From NCBI RefSeq assembly GCF_020523985.1, contig NZ_JAIVKM010000001.1:1674001-1738000 (forward strand): a stretch of DNA of 64,000 nt, read 5' to 3'. The translations under genes and the position numbers were made by a program. This DNA comes from Mangrovibacter yixingensis (GTDB lineage Bacteria; Pseudomonadota; Gammaproteobacteria; Enterobacterales; Enterobacteriaceae). Shown in pieces: positions 20,472 through 28,579 of the stretch (position 1 is the stretch's first letter; the number at the start of each line of letters is the position of its first letter). A model generated the notes under the pieces. It searched no databases. It worked only from the letters and a program-made list of their open reading frames with translations, and was not told the origin of the DNA.

Positions 20472-20494
20472 CAGGCCGGGGTCGCCCCGGCCTG
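20472..20494 (+). terminator. Perfect 10-bp hairpin in the manZ-yobD gap (attenuator or stabiliser)
   Basis: CAGGCCGGGG-TCG-CCCCGGCCTG starts 11 bp after the manZ stop, has a 3-nt loop and no U-tract. A hairpin like this usually protects the upstream mRNA 3' end or causes partial polarity before yobD. Confidence 0.55.
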
Positions 20495-20514
20495 CTTGCA
20501 GACAGGGATAACCT

Positions 20515-20973
20515 ATGTCGTTTACGGATATCATCATTCTGGTTTTAACTCTTGCATTCTTCGCCTTTGCCCTTTACGACGAATTCATCATTAACCACCT
20601 CAAATCCCCCACTCTGCTATCGATACCTTTGTTACGCCGTAGCCGTGCTGACGGGATGATTTTTGTCATTCTGGTCGCAATCCTTATTTGGAATAACGTA
20701 CAGACTCAGGGCTCGACATTCACTACATGGTTATTAAGTGCGCTAGCATTAGTTGGTTTCTATATTTTCTGGCTACGTACTCCACGCGTTCGGTTCAAAA
20801 AAGAGGGATTCTTTTTTAGTGGGCTTTGGACACCTTACTCAAGAATAACGGCGATGAATTTATCTGAAGATGGAGTGCTGGTTTTTCAGTTAGGTGAACG
20901 TCGATTATTGATCTCTGTCAGAAATATAGACGATCTAGAACGAATATATAAATTTATGGTTAGTAATCAATAG
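20515..20973 (+). CDS. yobD: YobD, UPF0266 membrane protein
   Basis: A 152-residue inner-membrane protein with hydrophobic segments near residues 5-22, 46-62 and 68-86, then a soluble C-terminal part with the conserved [20 protein letters not shown]. It matches E. coli YobD in length and sequence. Function is unknown. It lies 54 bp after manZ on the same strand, so it may be co-transcribed with manXYZ. Confidence 0.92.
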   Translation: MSFTDIIILVLTLAFFAFALYDEFIINHLKSPTLLSIPLLRRSRADGMIFVILVAILIWNNVQTQGSTFTTWLLSALALVGFYIFWLRTPRVRFKKEGFFFSGLWTPYSRITAMNLSEDGVLVFQLGERRLLISVRNIDDLERIYKFMVSNQ

Positions 20974-20984
20974 GATATAAATAT

Positions 20985-21031
20985 AGCCTTGTCTATATAT
21001 TATAACTCAATGCATAACAAGGCTTATTTTT
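20985..21031 (+). terminator. Putative terminator after yobD
   Basis: AGCCTTGT and ACAAGGCT form an 8-bp stem with a 24-nt loop, followed by TATTTTT. It lies 12 bp after the yobD stop. The long loop lowers confidence. Confidence 0.5.
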
Positions 21032-21095
21032 CATTCATATTTTGTTGTCTATTCAATCAATTCCATTAATCTGCTCTTCATTATTAGTTATAAGT

Positions 21096-21114
21096 GAAAA
21101 TAGTTATCATTACC
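21096..21114. promoter_or_regulatory. Fur-box-like sequence upstream of mntP
   Basis: A 19-bp stretch with the core TTATCATTA matches the Fur consensus palindrome at about 14 of 19 positions. It lies upstream of the predicted riboswitch leader. Co-control of mntP by metal regulators would make sense, but this site is only a sequence match. Confidence 0.3.
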
Positions 21115-21165
21115 AAATAATATCAATATTGTTTTATTCCCTAAAATTATGTTAAGGTGCGCGCA

Positions 21166-21280
21166 TCATTGGGGAGTAGCTGATTTCCGTAATTGGAAAT
21201 GTACGTGTCAACATACTCGTTTAAATAACGTGGCACGTGCGGGCTGTAATTAATACAGTCAGGCGAGACCAAAGACAGTT
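21166..21280 (+). promoter_or_regulatory. yybP-ykoY manganese riboswitch in the mntP leader
   Basis: The leader has the family hallmark GGGGAGTAGC at 21171, followed by a GATTTCCG/GGAAAT helix, a variable middle stem and the second conserved strand GGCGAGACCAAAGA at 21262-21275. E. coli mntP has the same Mn2+-sensing riboswitch, which raises MntP output when Mn2+ is high. Boundaries are approximate; the region from 21281 to the start codon would be the expression platform. Confidence 0.88.
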
Positions 21281-21342
21281 ACTGGCGCTATTTACTGGGG
21301 GCGCAGTGCTGTTCTTTGTTTATCTCCCGGTCAGGATGTCCC

Positions 21343-21909
21343 ATGAACCTTTCAGCTATGATTCTTCTCGCCCTCGGCATGTCAATGGATGCATTCGCTG
21401 CGGCAATTGGCAAAGGTGCCACTCTCCACAAACCCAAATTTAGCGAAGCACTGCGTACCGGACTTATTTTTGGTTCAATAGAAACACTGACACCACTTAT
21501 TGGTTGGGGTTTAGGGTTAGTCGCCAGTCAGTTTGTCCTTACCTGGAATCACTGGATTGCGTTCCTGCTGTTACTCTTTCTTGGTGTACGTATGTTGATT
21601 GAAGGGATCCGTGGGGAAACTGACGAAGATGAAAAACCACTTGAACGCCACAGCTTTTGGCTCCTTGCAACCACCGCCGTAGCAACCAGCCTGGATGCCA
21701 TGGCAGTTGGTGTGGGGTTGGCGTTTCTGGACGTCAACATTATCCATATGGCGTTGATGATAGGCTGTGCCACGTTGATAATGTCCACTCTGGGTATGAT
21801 GATTGGCCGCTTTATTGGCCCGCTACTCGGTAAACGGGCTGAAATCCTCGGCGGCCTGGTACTCATTGGTATTGGTTGCGAAATTTTATGGGCGCACTTC
21901 GCAGGTTAA
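21343..21909 (+). CDS. mntP: Manganese exporter MntP
   Basis: A 188-residue six-helix inner-membrane Mn2+ efflux protein. The two internal repeats each carry a conserved acidic site: [15 protein letters not shown] near residues 12-26 and [15 protein letters not shown] near 116-130. ATG 21343 follows CAGGATGTCCC and gives E. coli length; an upstream start at 21316 lies in the riboswitch leader and is rejected. Its stop overlaps the convergent rlmA stop. Confidence 0.96.
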   Translation: MNLSAMILLALGMSMDAFAAAIGKGATLHKPKFSEALRTGLIFGSIETLTPLIGWGLGLVASQFVLTWNHWIAFLLLLFLGVRMLIEGIRGETDEDEKPLERHSFWLLATTAVATSLDAMAVGVGLAFLDVNIIHMALMIGCATLIMSTLGMMIGRFIGPLLGKRAEILGGLVLIGIGCEILWAHFAG

Positions 21910-22727
21910 ACCAGGCTATCACGCTGCCATACCTGAATCAGAAAATCTGCTTTGCAGGTAAATGACGCTTTGGAAAATAATGCTGCTTTGGTTTCTTCAC
22001 TGGCATGCCAGGCAAAAGGCGTCATTTGCAATAATGCCCCAGCCTCCTTGCCAGTTAACTGCAAAGTTGTCTGAAGTGGTAGCGAGCCTGCCAAACTGAA
22101 CCCGGCAAGCAACTCGCTATGTTCAGGATGTAAACGTACCTGCGGGTAAATAAGCGCTTTCAGCTCATACAGGTGCTCTGGGCCTGGCACTGCAGTGATA
22201 ACAACCCCACCCGGCTTCACTACCCGCTGTAACTCCTTACTATTACAAGGAGCATAAATGCGCACTACTGCATCCAGGCTATTGTCATCAAAAGGCAAAC
22301 GCTGGCTGGAGGCGACACAAAAATTGACAGACATATAACGTTTCGCTGCCATGCGAATGGCTGCTTTGGACACGTCCAGCCCGTAACATTCGCCATCACG
22401 TTGTTTTACCAACTCACCAAATGCGCTGGTGTAATAGCCTTCACCACACCCAATATCCAGCATGGTGGGTGCATTTTCTGGTAACCACTGGGCAAGTTGG
22501 CTGGTGATAAGCGAACGCAGTGGCTCATAGTGACCGCTATCAAGAAATTCACGCCGTGCCTGTATCATCTCCACGTTATCACCAGGGTCCTTAGACCGCT
22601 TATGATGAACGGGTAATAAATTGATATACCCTTCGCGCGCCAGGTCAAAACGGTGCCCGGCATTACAGACCATACTTTTATCTTCATTCTGCAAATGCGC
22701 GTGGCACAGCGGACATAAATACAACAT
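21906..22727 (-). CDS. rlmA: 23S rRNA (guanine-745-N1) methyltransferase RlmA
   Basis: A 273-residue SAM-dependent methyltransferase that makes m1G745 in 23S rRNA. The N-terminal zinc finger has CPLC at residues 5-8 with Cys and His near 21-25. The Rossmann SAM site is [11 protein letters not shown] near residue 91. The conserved [13 protein letters not shown] and IRIYAPC follow. ATG 22727 sits 5 nt from AGGAG; GTG 22733 overlaps that site. The 3' end overlaps mntP by 4 bp in convergent orientation. Confidence 0.95.
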   Translation of the reverse strand: MLYLCPLCHAHLQNEDKSMVCNAGHRFDLAREGYINLLPVHHKRSKDPGDNVEMIQARREFLDSGHYEPLRSLITSQLAQWLPENAPTMLDIGCGEGYYTSAFGELVKQRDGECYGLDVSKAAIRMAAKRYMSVNFCVASSQRLPFDDNSLDAVVRIYAPCNSKELQRVVKPGGVVITAVPGPEHLYELKALIYPQVRLHPEHSELLAGFSLAGSLPLQTTLQLTGKEAGALLQMTPFAWHASEETKAALFSKASFTCKADFLIQVWQRDSLV

Positions 22728-22789
22728 AACCACTCCTGTAAAACTAACTGGGCGCAGTTTACCTGCAAGTTCAGATGCAGGAAATGGTT

Positions 22790-24541
22790 TTACAAGGCAG
22801 GATGAGTATCATCCTGATGCCCGAGCACTATCAGATTCGGATCTCCGGCCGGAATGCCATCAGGCTCTATATTTTCAAGCTGCAGTACATTACCCATAAT
22901 CTGGCTGAAGACAGGCGCAGAAACTGCCCCGCCATAATACTTGCCGTTAGATGGGTTATTAATCACCACGACCAGTGCAAAACGCGGATCACTGGCAGGA
23001 GCTACCCCGGCTGTATACGCAATATAGTTATCGATGTATTTACCATCCGGGCCGATTTTTTTCGCGGTCCCAGTTTTAACAGCAACCCGATAATCTTTTA
23101 CTGCTGCCTTAATACCACCGCCACCAGGCAAGGCCACACTTTCCATCATGTGTTCGACTTCATGAACAATCTTTTCTGGCATTACCCGCGTTCCAACAAC
23201 CGGCGGGTCGACACGGGTTATCGAAAGCGGACGGGAAATACCAAAGCTGCCTATCGTGGCATAGACATGTGCAAGCTGCAGCGGTGTCACCATCATGCCA
23301 TAACCAAACGCAAAAGTTGCGCGATCCAGTTGGCTCCAGAAACGCTTGTGCGGCATGTAACCTGAGCTTTCCCCGGTCAATCCCAGGCCCGTACTTTGCC
23401 CGAAACCAAAAGCCTTATAAGTCGTTATCAAATCCTGTATCGGCATTGCCAGTGATAGATGAGACACACCGGTATCACTGGATTTTTGCAAGATGCCGGT
23501 AAGTGATAATTCAGGGTACCACCCCACGTCACGAATACGGTGCCCATCAACGACATAGGGATGAGTGTCAATCACATCATCAGGTTTGACGATTCCCGCT
23601 TTTAAGGCGGTCATTATCACCATTGGCTTAACTGTAGAGCCAGGTTCGAAGGTATCGCTGATTGCCCGGTTACGGAAATCATCCAGTTTCGCGCCATCAC
23701 GGTTATTCGGGTTGTAAGTTGGGTAACTCGCCATAGCAAGAATTTCCCCTGTACGCACGTCAATCAGTACAGAGGCCCCTGAATCAGCCTTGTTCCAGCG
23801 AACAGCATTACTCAGTGCATCCTCTGTAACTGCTTGCAACCGCTTATCGATGCTGAGAATAATATTATGAGCGGGTGTCCCTGGTACCTCTGTGATGTTT
23901 TCTACTACGTGCCCATAGCGATCTTTACGTACCAGGCGCTTGCCTTCCTTGCCAAGCAATTGGCTATTGAAGCTTTTTTCGATGCCCTCAATGCCCTGTC
24001 CATCAATATTGGTAAAACCCAGCAGATTCGAGGCTATATGCCCGGAGGGATAAAAACGACGAGACTCTTCGCGCAAAGCAATGCCTGGCAGATTAAGTTT
24101 ATCTATCCAGTGCGCCTGTTCAGGGTCAACTTGACGGGCAAGGTAGATGAAGCGCCCTTGAGGGTTCTGGTTGATACGTTCGGAGAGAGAATTAAGGGAT
24201 ATTTTCAAGGCACTCGCTAACGCCTGCCAGCGGTCATTAACCTTAACACCGCCTTTCTCAATAACGGTTTTAGGATCGGCCCAAATCGCTTCCACAGGGA
24301 CACTGACTGCCAGAGGGTCGCCATTGCGGTCTTCTATCATGCCGCGCGGCATGATAATAGGCTCCTCGCGCAATGAACGCATATCCTCTTGTTGCACTAA
24401 CGGCCCAGGCGAAATTATTTGCAACCAGCCAACCCTGCCGAGTAATAGAACAAGGCTCAGGAGTATAGCAAGACACAACAACCCGAAACGCCATGAAATG
24501 AAGTTACCCGTTGGCAACACAGGATTTTTCTTCACACACAT
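22790..24541 (-). CDS. Second class B PBP, FtsI/PBP3-like transpeptidase (PBP3SAL-type)
   Basis: A 583-residue bitopic peptidoglycan transpeptidase. It has a short cytoplasmic tail, a TM near residues 17-40, a pedestal domain and a transpeptidase domain with the active-site S-T-V-K at 302-305 and K-T-G at 489-491. The middle motif is S-S-D at 354-356, where FtsI has S-x-N. It is FtsI-like throughout but lies between rlmA and cspC, the locus of Salmonella PBP3SAL, and not in the dcw cluster. PBP3SAL serves division in acidic, intracellular conditions; the same role here is inference. The start may be GTG two codons inside ATG 24541, which is better spaced from AGAAGGG. Confidence 0.88.
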   Translation of the reverse strand: MCVKKNPVLPTGNFISWRFGLLCLAILLSLVLLLGRVGWLQIISPGPLVQQEDMRSLREEPIIMPRGMIEDRNGDPLAVSVPVEAIWADPKTVIEKGGVKVNDRWQALASALKISLNSLSERINQNPQGRFIYLARQVDPEQAHWIDKLNLPGIALREESRRFYPSGHIASNLLGFTNIDGQGIEGIEKSFNSQLLGKEGKRLVRKDRYGHVVENITEVPGTPAHNIILSIDKRLQAVTEDALSNAVRWNKADSGASVLIDVRTGEILAMASYPTYNPNNRDGAKLDDFRNRAISDTFEPGSTVKPMVIMTALKAGIVKPDDVIDTHPYVVDGHRIRDVGWYPELSLTGILQKSSDTGVSHLSLAMPIQDLITTYKAFGFGQSTGLGLTGESSGYMPHKRFWSQLDRATFAFGYGMMVTPLQLAHVYATIGSFGISRPLSITRVDPPVVGTRVMPEKIVHEVEHMMESVALPGGGGIKAAVKDYRVAVKTGTAKKIGPDGKYIDNYIAYTAGVAPASDPRFALVVVINNPSNGKYYGGAVSAPVFSQIMGNVLQLENIEPDGIPAGDPNLIVLGHQDDTHPAL

Positions 24542-24694
24542 CCCTTCTGAAACAATAAAAAGACCCGGAAATTAGAACCTAATCGCAGCCAGAAAGGGAG
24601 AAAACTCTGCTAATACCTTCACGATATTGCAACAAGACACAAACAGAAACGCATTGTGAAATATTTTGTAAAACACTGCCTGTACTAAATAGAT

Positions 24695-24719
24695 AAAAGC
24701 CCCGCTATAAGCGAGGCTT
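24695..24719 (-). terminator. Rho-independent terminator of cspC
   Basis: On the minus strand AAGCCTCGCT-TAT-AGCGGGGCTT is followed by TTTT. It begins about 40 bp after the cspC stop. Confidence 0.85.
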
Positions 24720-24758
24720 CTGAATTGTGGTATATGTGCGTGGCTTACGCCGTGCAAC

Positions 24759-24968
24759 TTACAGGGCTACAACGTTTACCGCTGCCGGGCCTTTCTGACC
24801 ATCCTGAATTTCAAACTCTACGTTCTGGCCTTCAGCCAGAGTTTTGAAGCCATTCCCCTGGATTGCAGAGAAGTGTACGAACACATCTTTGCTGCCATCA
24901 GCCGGAGTAATGAAACCAAAACCTTTTGCTTCGTTGAACCACTTAACTTGACCTTTGATCTTTGCCAT
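24759..24968 (-). CDS. cspC: Cold-shock-family RNA chaperone CspC
   Basis: A 69-residue single CSD-fold OB domain with RNP1 (KGFGFI, residues ~16-21) and RNP2 (VFVHF, ~30-34). The sequence is nearly identical to E. coli CspC, a constitutive, not cold-induced, member that binds mRNA and affects stress transcripts. Preceded by AAGGAAATTTTGAA. It lies 23 bp after yobF on the same strand; the two form a conserved dicistron. Confidence 0.97.
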   Translation of the reverse strand: MAKIKGQVKWFNEAKGFGFITPADGSKDVFVHFSAIQGNGFKTLAEGQNVEFEIQDGQKGPAAVNVVAL

Positions 24969-24991
24969 TTCAAAATTTCCTTAGTTTGTTT

Positions 24992-25123
24992 CTACGCCCA
25001 CAGGCATACCTGAGATAAAACAGAGACATTACTGCTTGAGGCACTAATAAAAGGTTCGGCAGAGAAGCGGTATTCAACGACAACGTGTTTACTCAAAACT
25101 TCTTTACTGAAAATGCCACACAT
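24992..25123 (-). CDS. yobF: YobF, small stress-linked protein
   Basis: A 43-codon frame on the reverse strand, ATG 25123 to TAG 24992, reading [20 protein letters not shown] and ending VLSQVCLWA. The first 12 residues are identical to E. coli YobF (47 aa), and the gene sits directly upstream of cspC as in E. coli. Function is unknown; the E. coli protein accumulates in stress. The C-terminal few residues differ from E. coli and the product is slightly shorter. Confidence 0.9.
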   Translation of the reverse strand: MCGIFSKEVLSKHVVVEYRFSAEPFISASSSNVSVLSQVCLWA

Positions 25124-25611
25124 AAACAGAACTGTACCTCGTTTGACTCAAATTGTTATCACATACAACGTTTATAATGGCAAGCCATTTTTAAACATGC
25201 ATCGATCTACCGCACAAATTTCAGTAAGTTAGTTTTTCATGACTGCACAATTATGCGCAAATACTCATTAAACAAAACTTATGGCCACAGTTAACTCTGT
25301 GACTGTGCAGCTATTTTTATGCGACTTTTCTAACATAGACCAATCACTTCCCTGCGTCCAGCAACTCTCAGCAAAAGAGATATAGAAAATTCAACTGACT
25401 GAATACAGCGCATAGCTATGCACTTCCAATTGCTTAACCACTGCCTGTTAATGCTCAATAATGTGATTCAGATTCCATTCTGAAACATGCACCAAAATAA
25501 TGACAGTTTAATGAAGCTGCATCAAAATAATGCAAAAAACCATTTATCAATGAATATAAAAAACCTGCCACCAATAGCCCGGCAAATATAACCAGAAAGA
25601 TATTATAATAA
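25124..25611. other. AT-rich intergenic region upstream of yobF
   Basis: 488 bp without a supported gene. It should hold the yobF-cspC promoter and leader (leftward) and the 3' flank of the metallo-beta-lactamase-fold gene. I see no coding frame, no clear terminator and no recognisable RNA element. In E. coli this gap is much shorter and yebO comes next, so the extra length accompanies the inserted gene. Confidence 0.6.
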
Positions 25612-26616
25612 TTAAATGTTATTTTTAATTAACGCATGATATTGACCTATTCTGCAGCATTGGAAATATTTCGAATCTTCTCCTTCATTTTTCATCACCT
25701 GCAGTAGTTTATCGGGCGGCTCATCAATGGTTTCATCTGCCAGCTCAAAGACACCCCAGTGGACAGGGATAGCAAATGGGCGACCAAGTTGCTGCCATAC
25801 CTTTACACTTTCAGCCGGGGACATGTGATGTGGACGCATGAACCATTCTGGTGCATAAGCGCCTACGGGCAAAGCAACCATATCCGGACGCCCAATGCGC
25901 AAAACAAAATCAGCCAGTTGTGGAAAGTACCCGGTGTCACCGCTGAACCAAAAACGACTACATCCACTTTCAATAACCCAGCCACACCATAAGGAATGGT
26001 TACGGTTCCAGGGTGTTCTCATACTCCAGTGTTGTGCTGGCACAGCGGTAAATACCAATCCTTCCCAGATATGTGACTGCATCCAGTCTAACTCCACGAA
26101 CTGCCGGATGCCCCTCCTCTGCAACCAGCTGCCCAAGCCAAGAGGGACAAAATAACAAGCCTGAGGAAAGCGGCGTTTGAGCAGCTTGATAGTCCGGCTA
26201 TCAAGATGGTCATAATGGTTATGGGATATCACAACGGCACTTATTGGGGGAAGCTCATCGACTGTAGTACATGGAGGCGTTTTTCGACCCGGCCCAATAA
26301 ACGAAACGGGTGATGCGCGTTGAGAGAAGACAGGATCGATTAGAATGTTGAGATTATTGAGGCGTACCAGCATAGATGCATGCCCAAGCCACCAAACACC
26401 GTCTTCTGTCGTTGAGAAATCAGCGTACTGCCACCATGTGTGCACAAAATTCTCATAACCGTTGGCTGGTGGGTGAGGTAGCTTTGCCTTTTTACGCTCA
26501 GAACGCCATTTATCGAGGTCTCCGGGGCGGTGACCTGCAGCAGGGTCAAGATTTGCGAATCCGTTAATACGGTGATGCGCTTTCTTTGAGTCAAACCAGG
26601 GATTTTTCCAGACCAT
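25612..26616 (-). CDS. Metallo-beta-lactamase-fold hydrolase (NAPE-PLD/RomA-like)
   Basis: A 334-residue MBL-fold protein of the group with N-acyl-phosphatidylethanolamine phospholipase D and RomA-like proteins. The metal motif H-N-H-Y-D-H is at residues 132-137, and the later ligands appear in FSGDTGYF and PVHWGVF. GHASMLVRL near residue 79 is also typical. There is no signal peptide. ATG 26616 lies 31 bp after yebO; a GTG at 26682 would overlap yebO and is less likely. The gene sits between yobF and yebO, which are adjacent in E. coli. The substrate is unknown. Confidence 0.85.
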   Translation of the reverse strand: MVWKNPWFDSKKAHHRINGFANLDPAAGHRPGDLDKWRSERKKAKLPHPPANGYENFVHTWWQYADFSTTEDGVWWLGHASMLVRLNNLNILIDPVFSQRASPVSFIGPGRKTPPCTTVDELPPISAVVISHNHYDHLDSRTIKLLKRRFPQACYFVPLGLGSWLQRRGIRQFVELDWMQSHIWEGLVFTAVPAQHWSMRTPWNRNHSLWCGWVIESGCSRFWFSGDTGYFPQLADFVLRIGRPDMVALPVGAYAPEWFMRPHHMSPAESVKVWQQLGRPFAIPVHWGVFELADETIDEPPDKLLQVMKNEGEDSKYFQCCRIGQYHALIKNNI

Positions 26617-26647
26617 ACTGTAATGCCACCGCTCACGGTGATTAGTC

Positions 26648-26956
26648 TTAACGTTCAGCAACCAGACGGATAAAATCGTCACCTTCTTCTTGCGTTGCTA
26701 ACTGCGGAGCTGGTTCTGAGCCAGCGTCCTCATGTTTTACTTCATCTGCCTGTTCATTGGCATCACATAACCGACGCAGCAACACGATTTGGCGTTTCTG
26801 CTGATCAACGAGTGTATTGAGTAACGCGATTTGCTGGTTTGCTTTGACACTAGCGCGGTTTACAAAAAACCAAAGAATAAGACCAACGATAACCATTATT
26901 GCCGAGAAAACCATAGGCATGAAAGCTACCGTGCCTGAGTTCACTACATTGTCCAT
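26648..26956 (-). CDS. yebO: YebO family membrane protein
   Basis: A 102-residue protein with one N-terminal membrane segment (residues ~12-34, ending LILWFFVNRAS), a coiled-coil-prone QQKRQIVLLRRLCDANEQ stretch, an acidic Ala/Glu-rich region and the conserved C-terminus FIRLVAER. It matches E. coli YebO, function unknown. It follows mgrB on the same strand, as in E. coli, where the pair is PhoP-linked. Confidence 0.92.
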   Translation of the reverse strand: MDNVVNSGTVAFMPMVFSAIMVIVGLILWFFVNRASVKANQQIALLNTLVDQQKRQIVLLRRLCDANEQADEVKHEDAGSEPAPQLATQEEGDDFIRLVAER

Positions 26957-27021
26957 CTTACCACCTCACAAAAAAACCATTATACCACCGGCAATACGGT
27001 GAAAAGCCAGCAGCAAAATAA

Positions 27022-27165
27022 TTACCAGGGAATGTACTTATTAATTGTACAAATACCGCTGAAAAACTGGACATCCTGATCGCACATTACGTTGAAAACC
27101 TGCAACCACACCAGCAATGAGGCCACCAGTAGTGCCACCAGGAGTACCCATCGGTATTTTTTCAC
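27022..27165 (-). CDS. mgrB: MgrB, membrane peptide inhibitor of PhoQ
   Basis: A 47-residue inner-membrane peptide that feeds back on the sensor kinase PhoQ. The reverse strand reads a short cytoplasmic KKYRW, one TM (residues ~6-24) and the periplasmic part with the two conserved cysteines in [25 protein letters not shown] 27165 lies 6 nt from GGAG and gives the standard length; ATG 27168, one codon upstream, is only 3 nt from it. A TGGTTTA half-site about 12 bp upstream of a TATCTT -10 could be part of a PhoP box. MgrB loss causes colistin resistance in Klebsiella; here it is intact. Confidence 0.93.
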   Translation of the reverse strand: MKKYRWVLLVALLVASLLVWLQVFNVMCDQDVQFFSGICTINKYIPW

Positions 27166-27321
27166 CATATTCTCCAGTTATCGATCATTGGCAATAAGAT
27201 AGCATGCTAATGTTAAACCAAGTGTCTCTGCATACAGGATGCGTTTTTAGGATTCATCATATTGTCATATCCCCCTTCAAAATTGATGATACTGGAATAA
27301 TATCAATGATAAAGAGGTTCT

Positions 27322-27564
27322 ATGCGACTGATTATTCGGTTAGTAATTGCTCTTGCAGTTTTATGGGTAGGCCTGTTAGTGAGTGGGTATGGCATTTTAA
27401 TCGGATCACATGAGAATGCCGCCGGGCTTGGCATTAAATGTAACTACCTCACCGCCCGCCACATCACGTCTGCACAGTATCTGCACCTGGACAATAATTT
27501 CCTCGGTGTAGCCAGTTGCCCATTACTGCGCAAGACTGACGAAGTCATAGATACAGGGCAATGA
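27322..27564 (+). CDS. yobH: YobH family protein
   Basis: An 80-residue small protein with an N-terminal hydrophobic segment (residues ~5-25, VIALAVLWVGLLVSGYG) that is a signal anchor or signal peptide. It is followed by the conserved ENAAGLGIKCNYLTAR and CPLLRK; the two cysteines may pair in the periplasm. It matches E. coli YobH (unknown function) and sits between mgrB and kdgR in the same orientation. AAAGAGGTTCT precedes ATG. Confidence 0.92.
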   Translation: MRLIIRLVIALAVLWVGLLVSGYGILIGSHENAAGLGIKCNYLTARHITSAQYLHLDNNFLGVASCPLLRKTDEVIDTGQ

Positions 27565-27568
27565 TCGT

Positions 27569-27594
27569 CAACGCACCGGCTAACCGGTGCGTTG
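27569..27594. terminator. Bidirectional hairpin between yobH and kdgR
   Basis: A perfect 11-bp stem, CAACGCACCGG / CCGGTGCGTTG, with loop CTAA lies 4 bp after the yobH stop and 17 bp from the kdgR stop. T-tracts are weak on both strands. Confidence 0.6.
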
Positions 27595-27610
27595 TTAACT
27601 ATATTGTCAT

Positions 27611-28402
27611 TCAGAATGGGTAATCGTTGTAGCCCATTTGCTGAGAAATAATACGCGCTGCGTTGTGAAGCATACTCACATACTCATGAAGTTTTTCTTC
27701 AGAAAAGCGCAATGTGGGGAAAGAAATACTCAACCCAGCAATGACCACACCAAACCGGTCGAATACCGGGACAGCAATACAACGCAACCCTTCTTCCTGC
27801 TCCTCGTTATCTTCCCCAAAACCTTGCTGGCGAACTACATCCAATACTTCAAGTAATTCTTCAGTGCTGCCGATAGTTCTCTCAGTGCTGCGGGTATACT
27901 CAACATGCTCAAGGATGGAAAGGACTTCATCACGCTCACGCCATGCTAACAGCACTTTGCCAATCGCAGTACTGTGCAATGGGTTACGCCGACCAATACG
28001 TGAATACATCCGCAGGTTATACATTGAATCGATTTTATGGATGTAAACAATACTGTCTTCATCCAGCGCACCCAGGTGAATCGTTTCTTTTGTTAAGCGT
28101 GATAATTCGCGCATTTGCAGATCAGCACTGCGAATAAGATCAACGTTTTGTAACGACTTAGCCCCCAGTTCAAACAATTTAAGGGTGAGAGAATATTTCT
28201 CTGACTCCCCTTCCTGGGCAACGTAACCAAGCGATTTCATTGTCTGTAAAAACCGGTAGACCGTGCTTTTTGACATCATCACGCGTTGCGACAGTTCAGT
28301 GATACCAATCTCTCGCTCTTCACCTAGTGCCTGAAGAATCCCAAACACCTTCAGCACTGAAGATACAGAATCAGGCTGTTTATCCAGATCTGCCACTGAC
28401 AT
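27611..28402 (-). CDS. kdgR: IclR-family transcriptional repressor KdgR
   Basis: A 263-residue IclR-type regulator that represses hexuronate/pectin degradation genes and responds to 2-keto-3-deoxygluconate in relatives. The N-terminal winged HTH covers residues ~13-75 (ITELSQRVMMSKSTVYRFLQTM). The C-terminal effector domain has GRRNPLHSTAIGKVLLAW and GLRCIAVPVFDRFGVVIAGLS. It is divergent from yebQ, an arrangement kept from E. coli. Confidence 0.96.
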   Translation of the reverse strand: MSVADLDKQPDSVSSVLKVFGILQALGEEREIGITELSQRVMMSKSTVYRFLQTMKSLGYVAQEGESEKYSLTLKLFELGAKSLQNVDLIRSADLQMRELSRLTKETIHLGALDEDSIVYIHKIDSMYNLRMYSRIGRRNPLHSTAIGKVLLAWRERDEVLSILEHVEYTRSTERTIGSTEELLEVLDVVRQQGFGEDNEEQEEGLRCIAVPVFDRFGVVIAGLSISFPTLRFSEEKLHEYVSMLHNAARIISQQMGYNDYPF

Positions 28403-28579
28403 TAATCACCTCTATCGCGCATGTTTTATAAAATTCAGAACCGGTTTTTAGTATATGTGGATGGCAACTTGCTCGCAACGAGTCATCGCTTATTCGTTAC
28501 AAATCTGCGACATATACCCGATATATAAATGTTAGAATGTGCACTATCATTACAATGTTGGTACAACTCACATTTTTCT

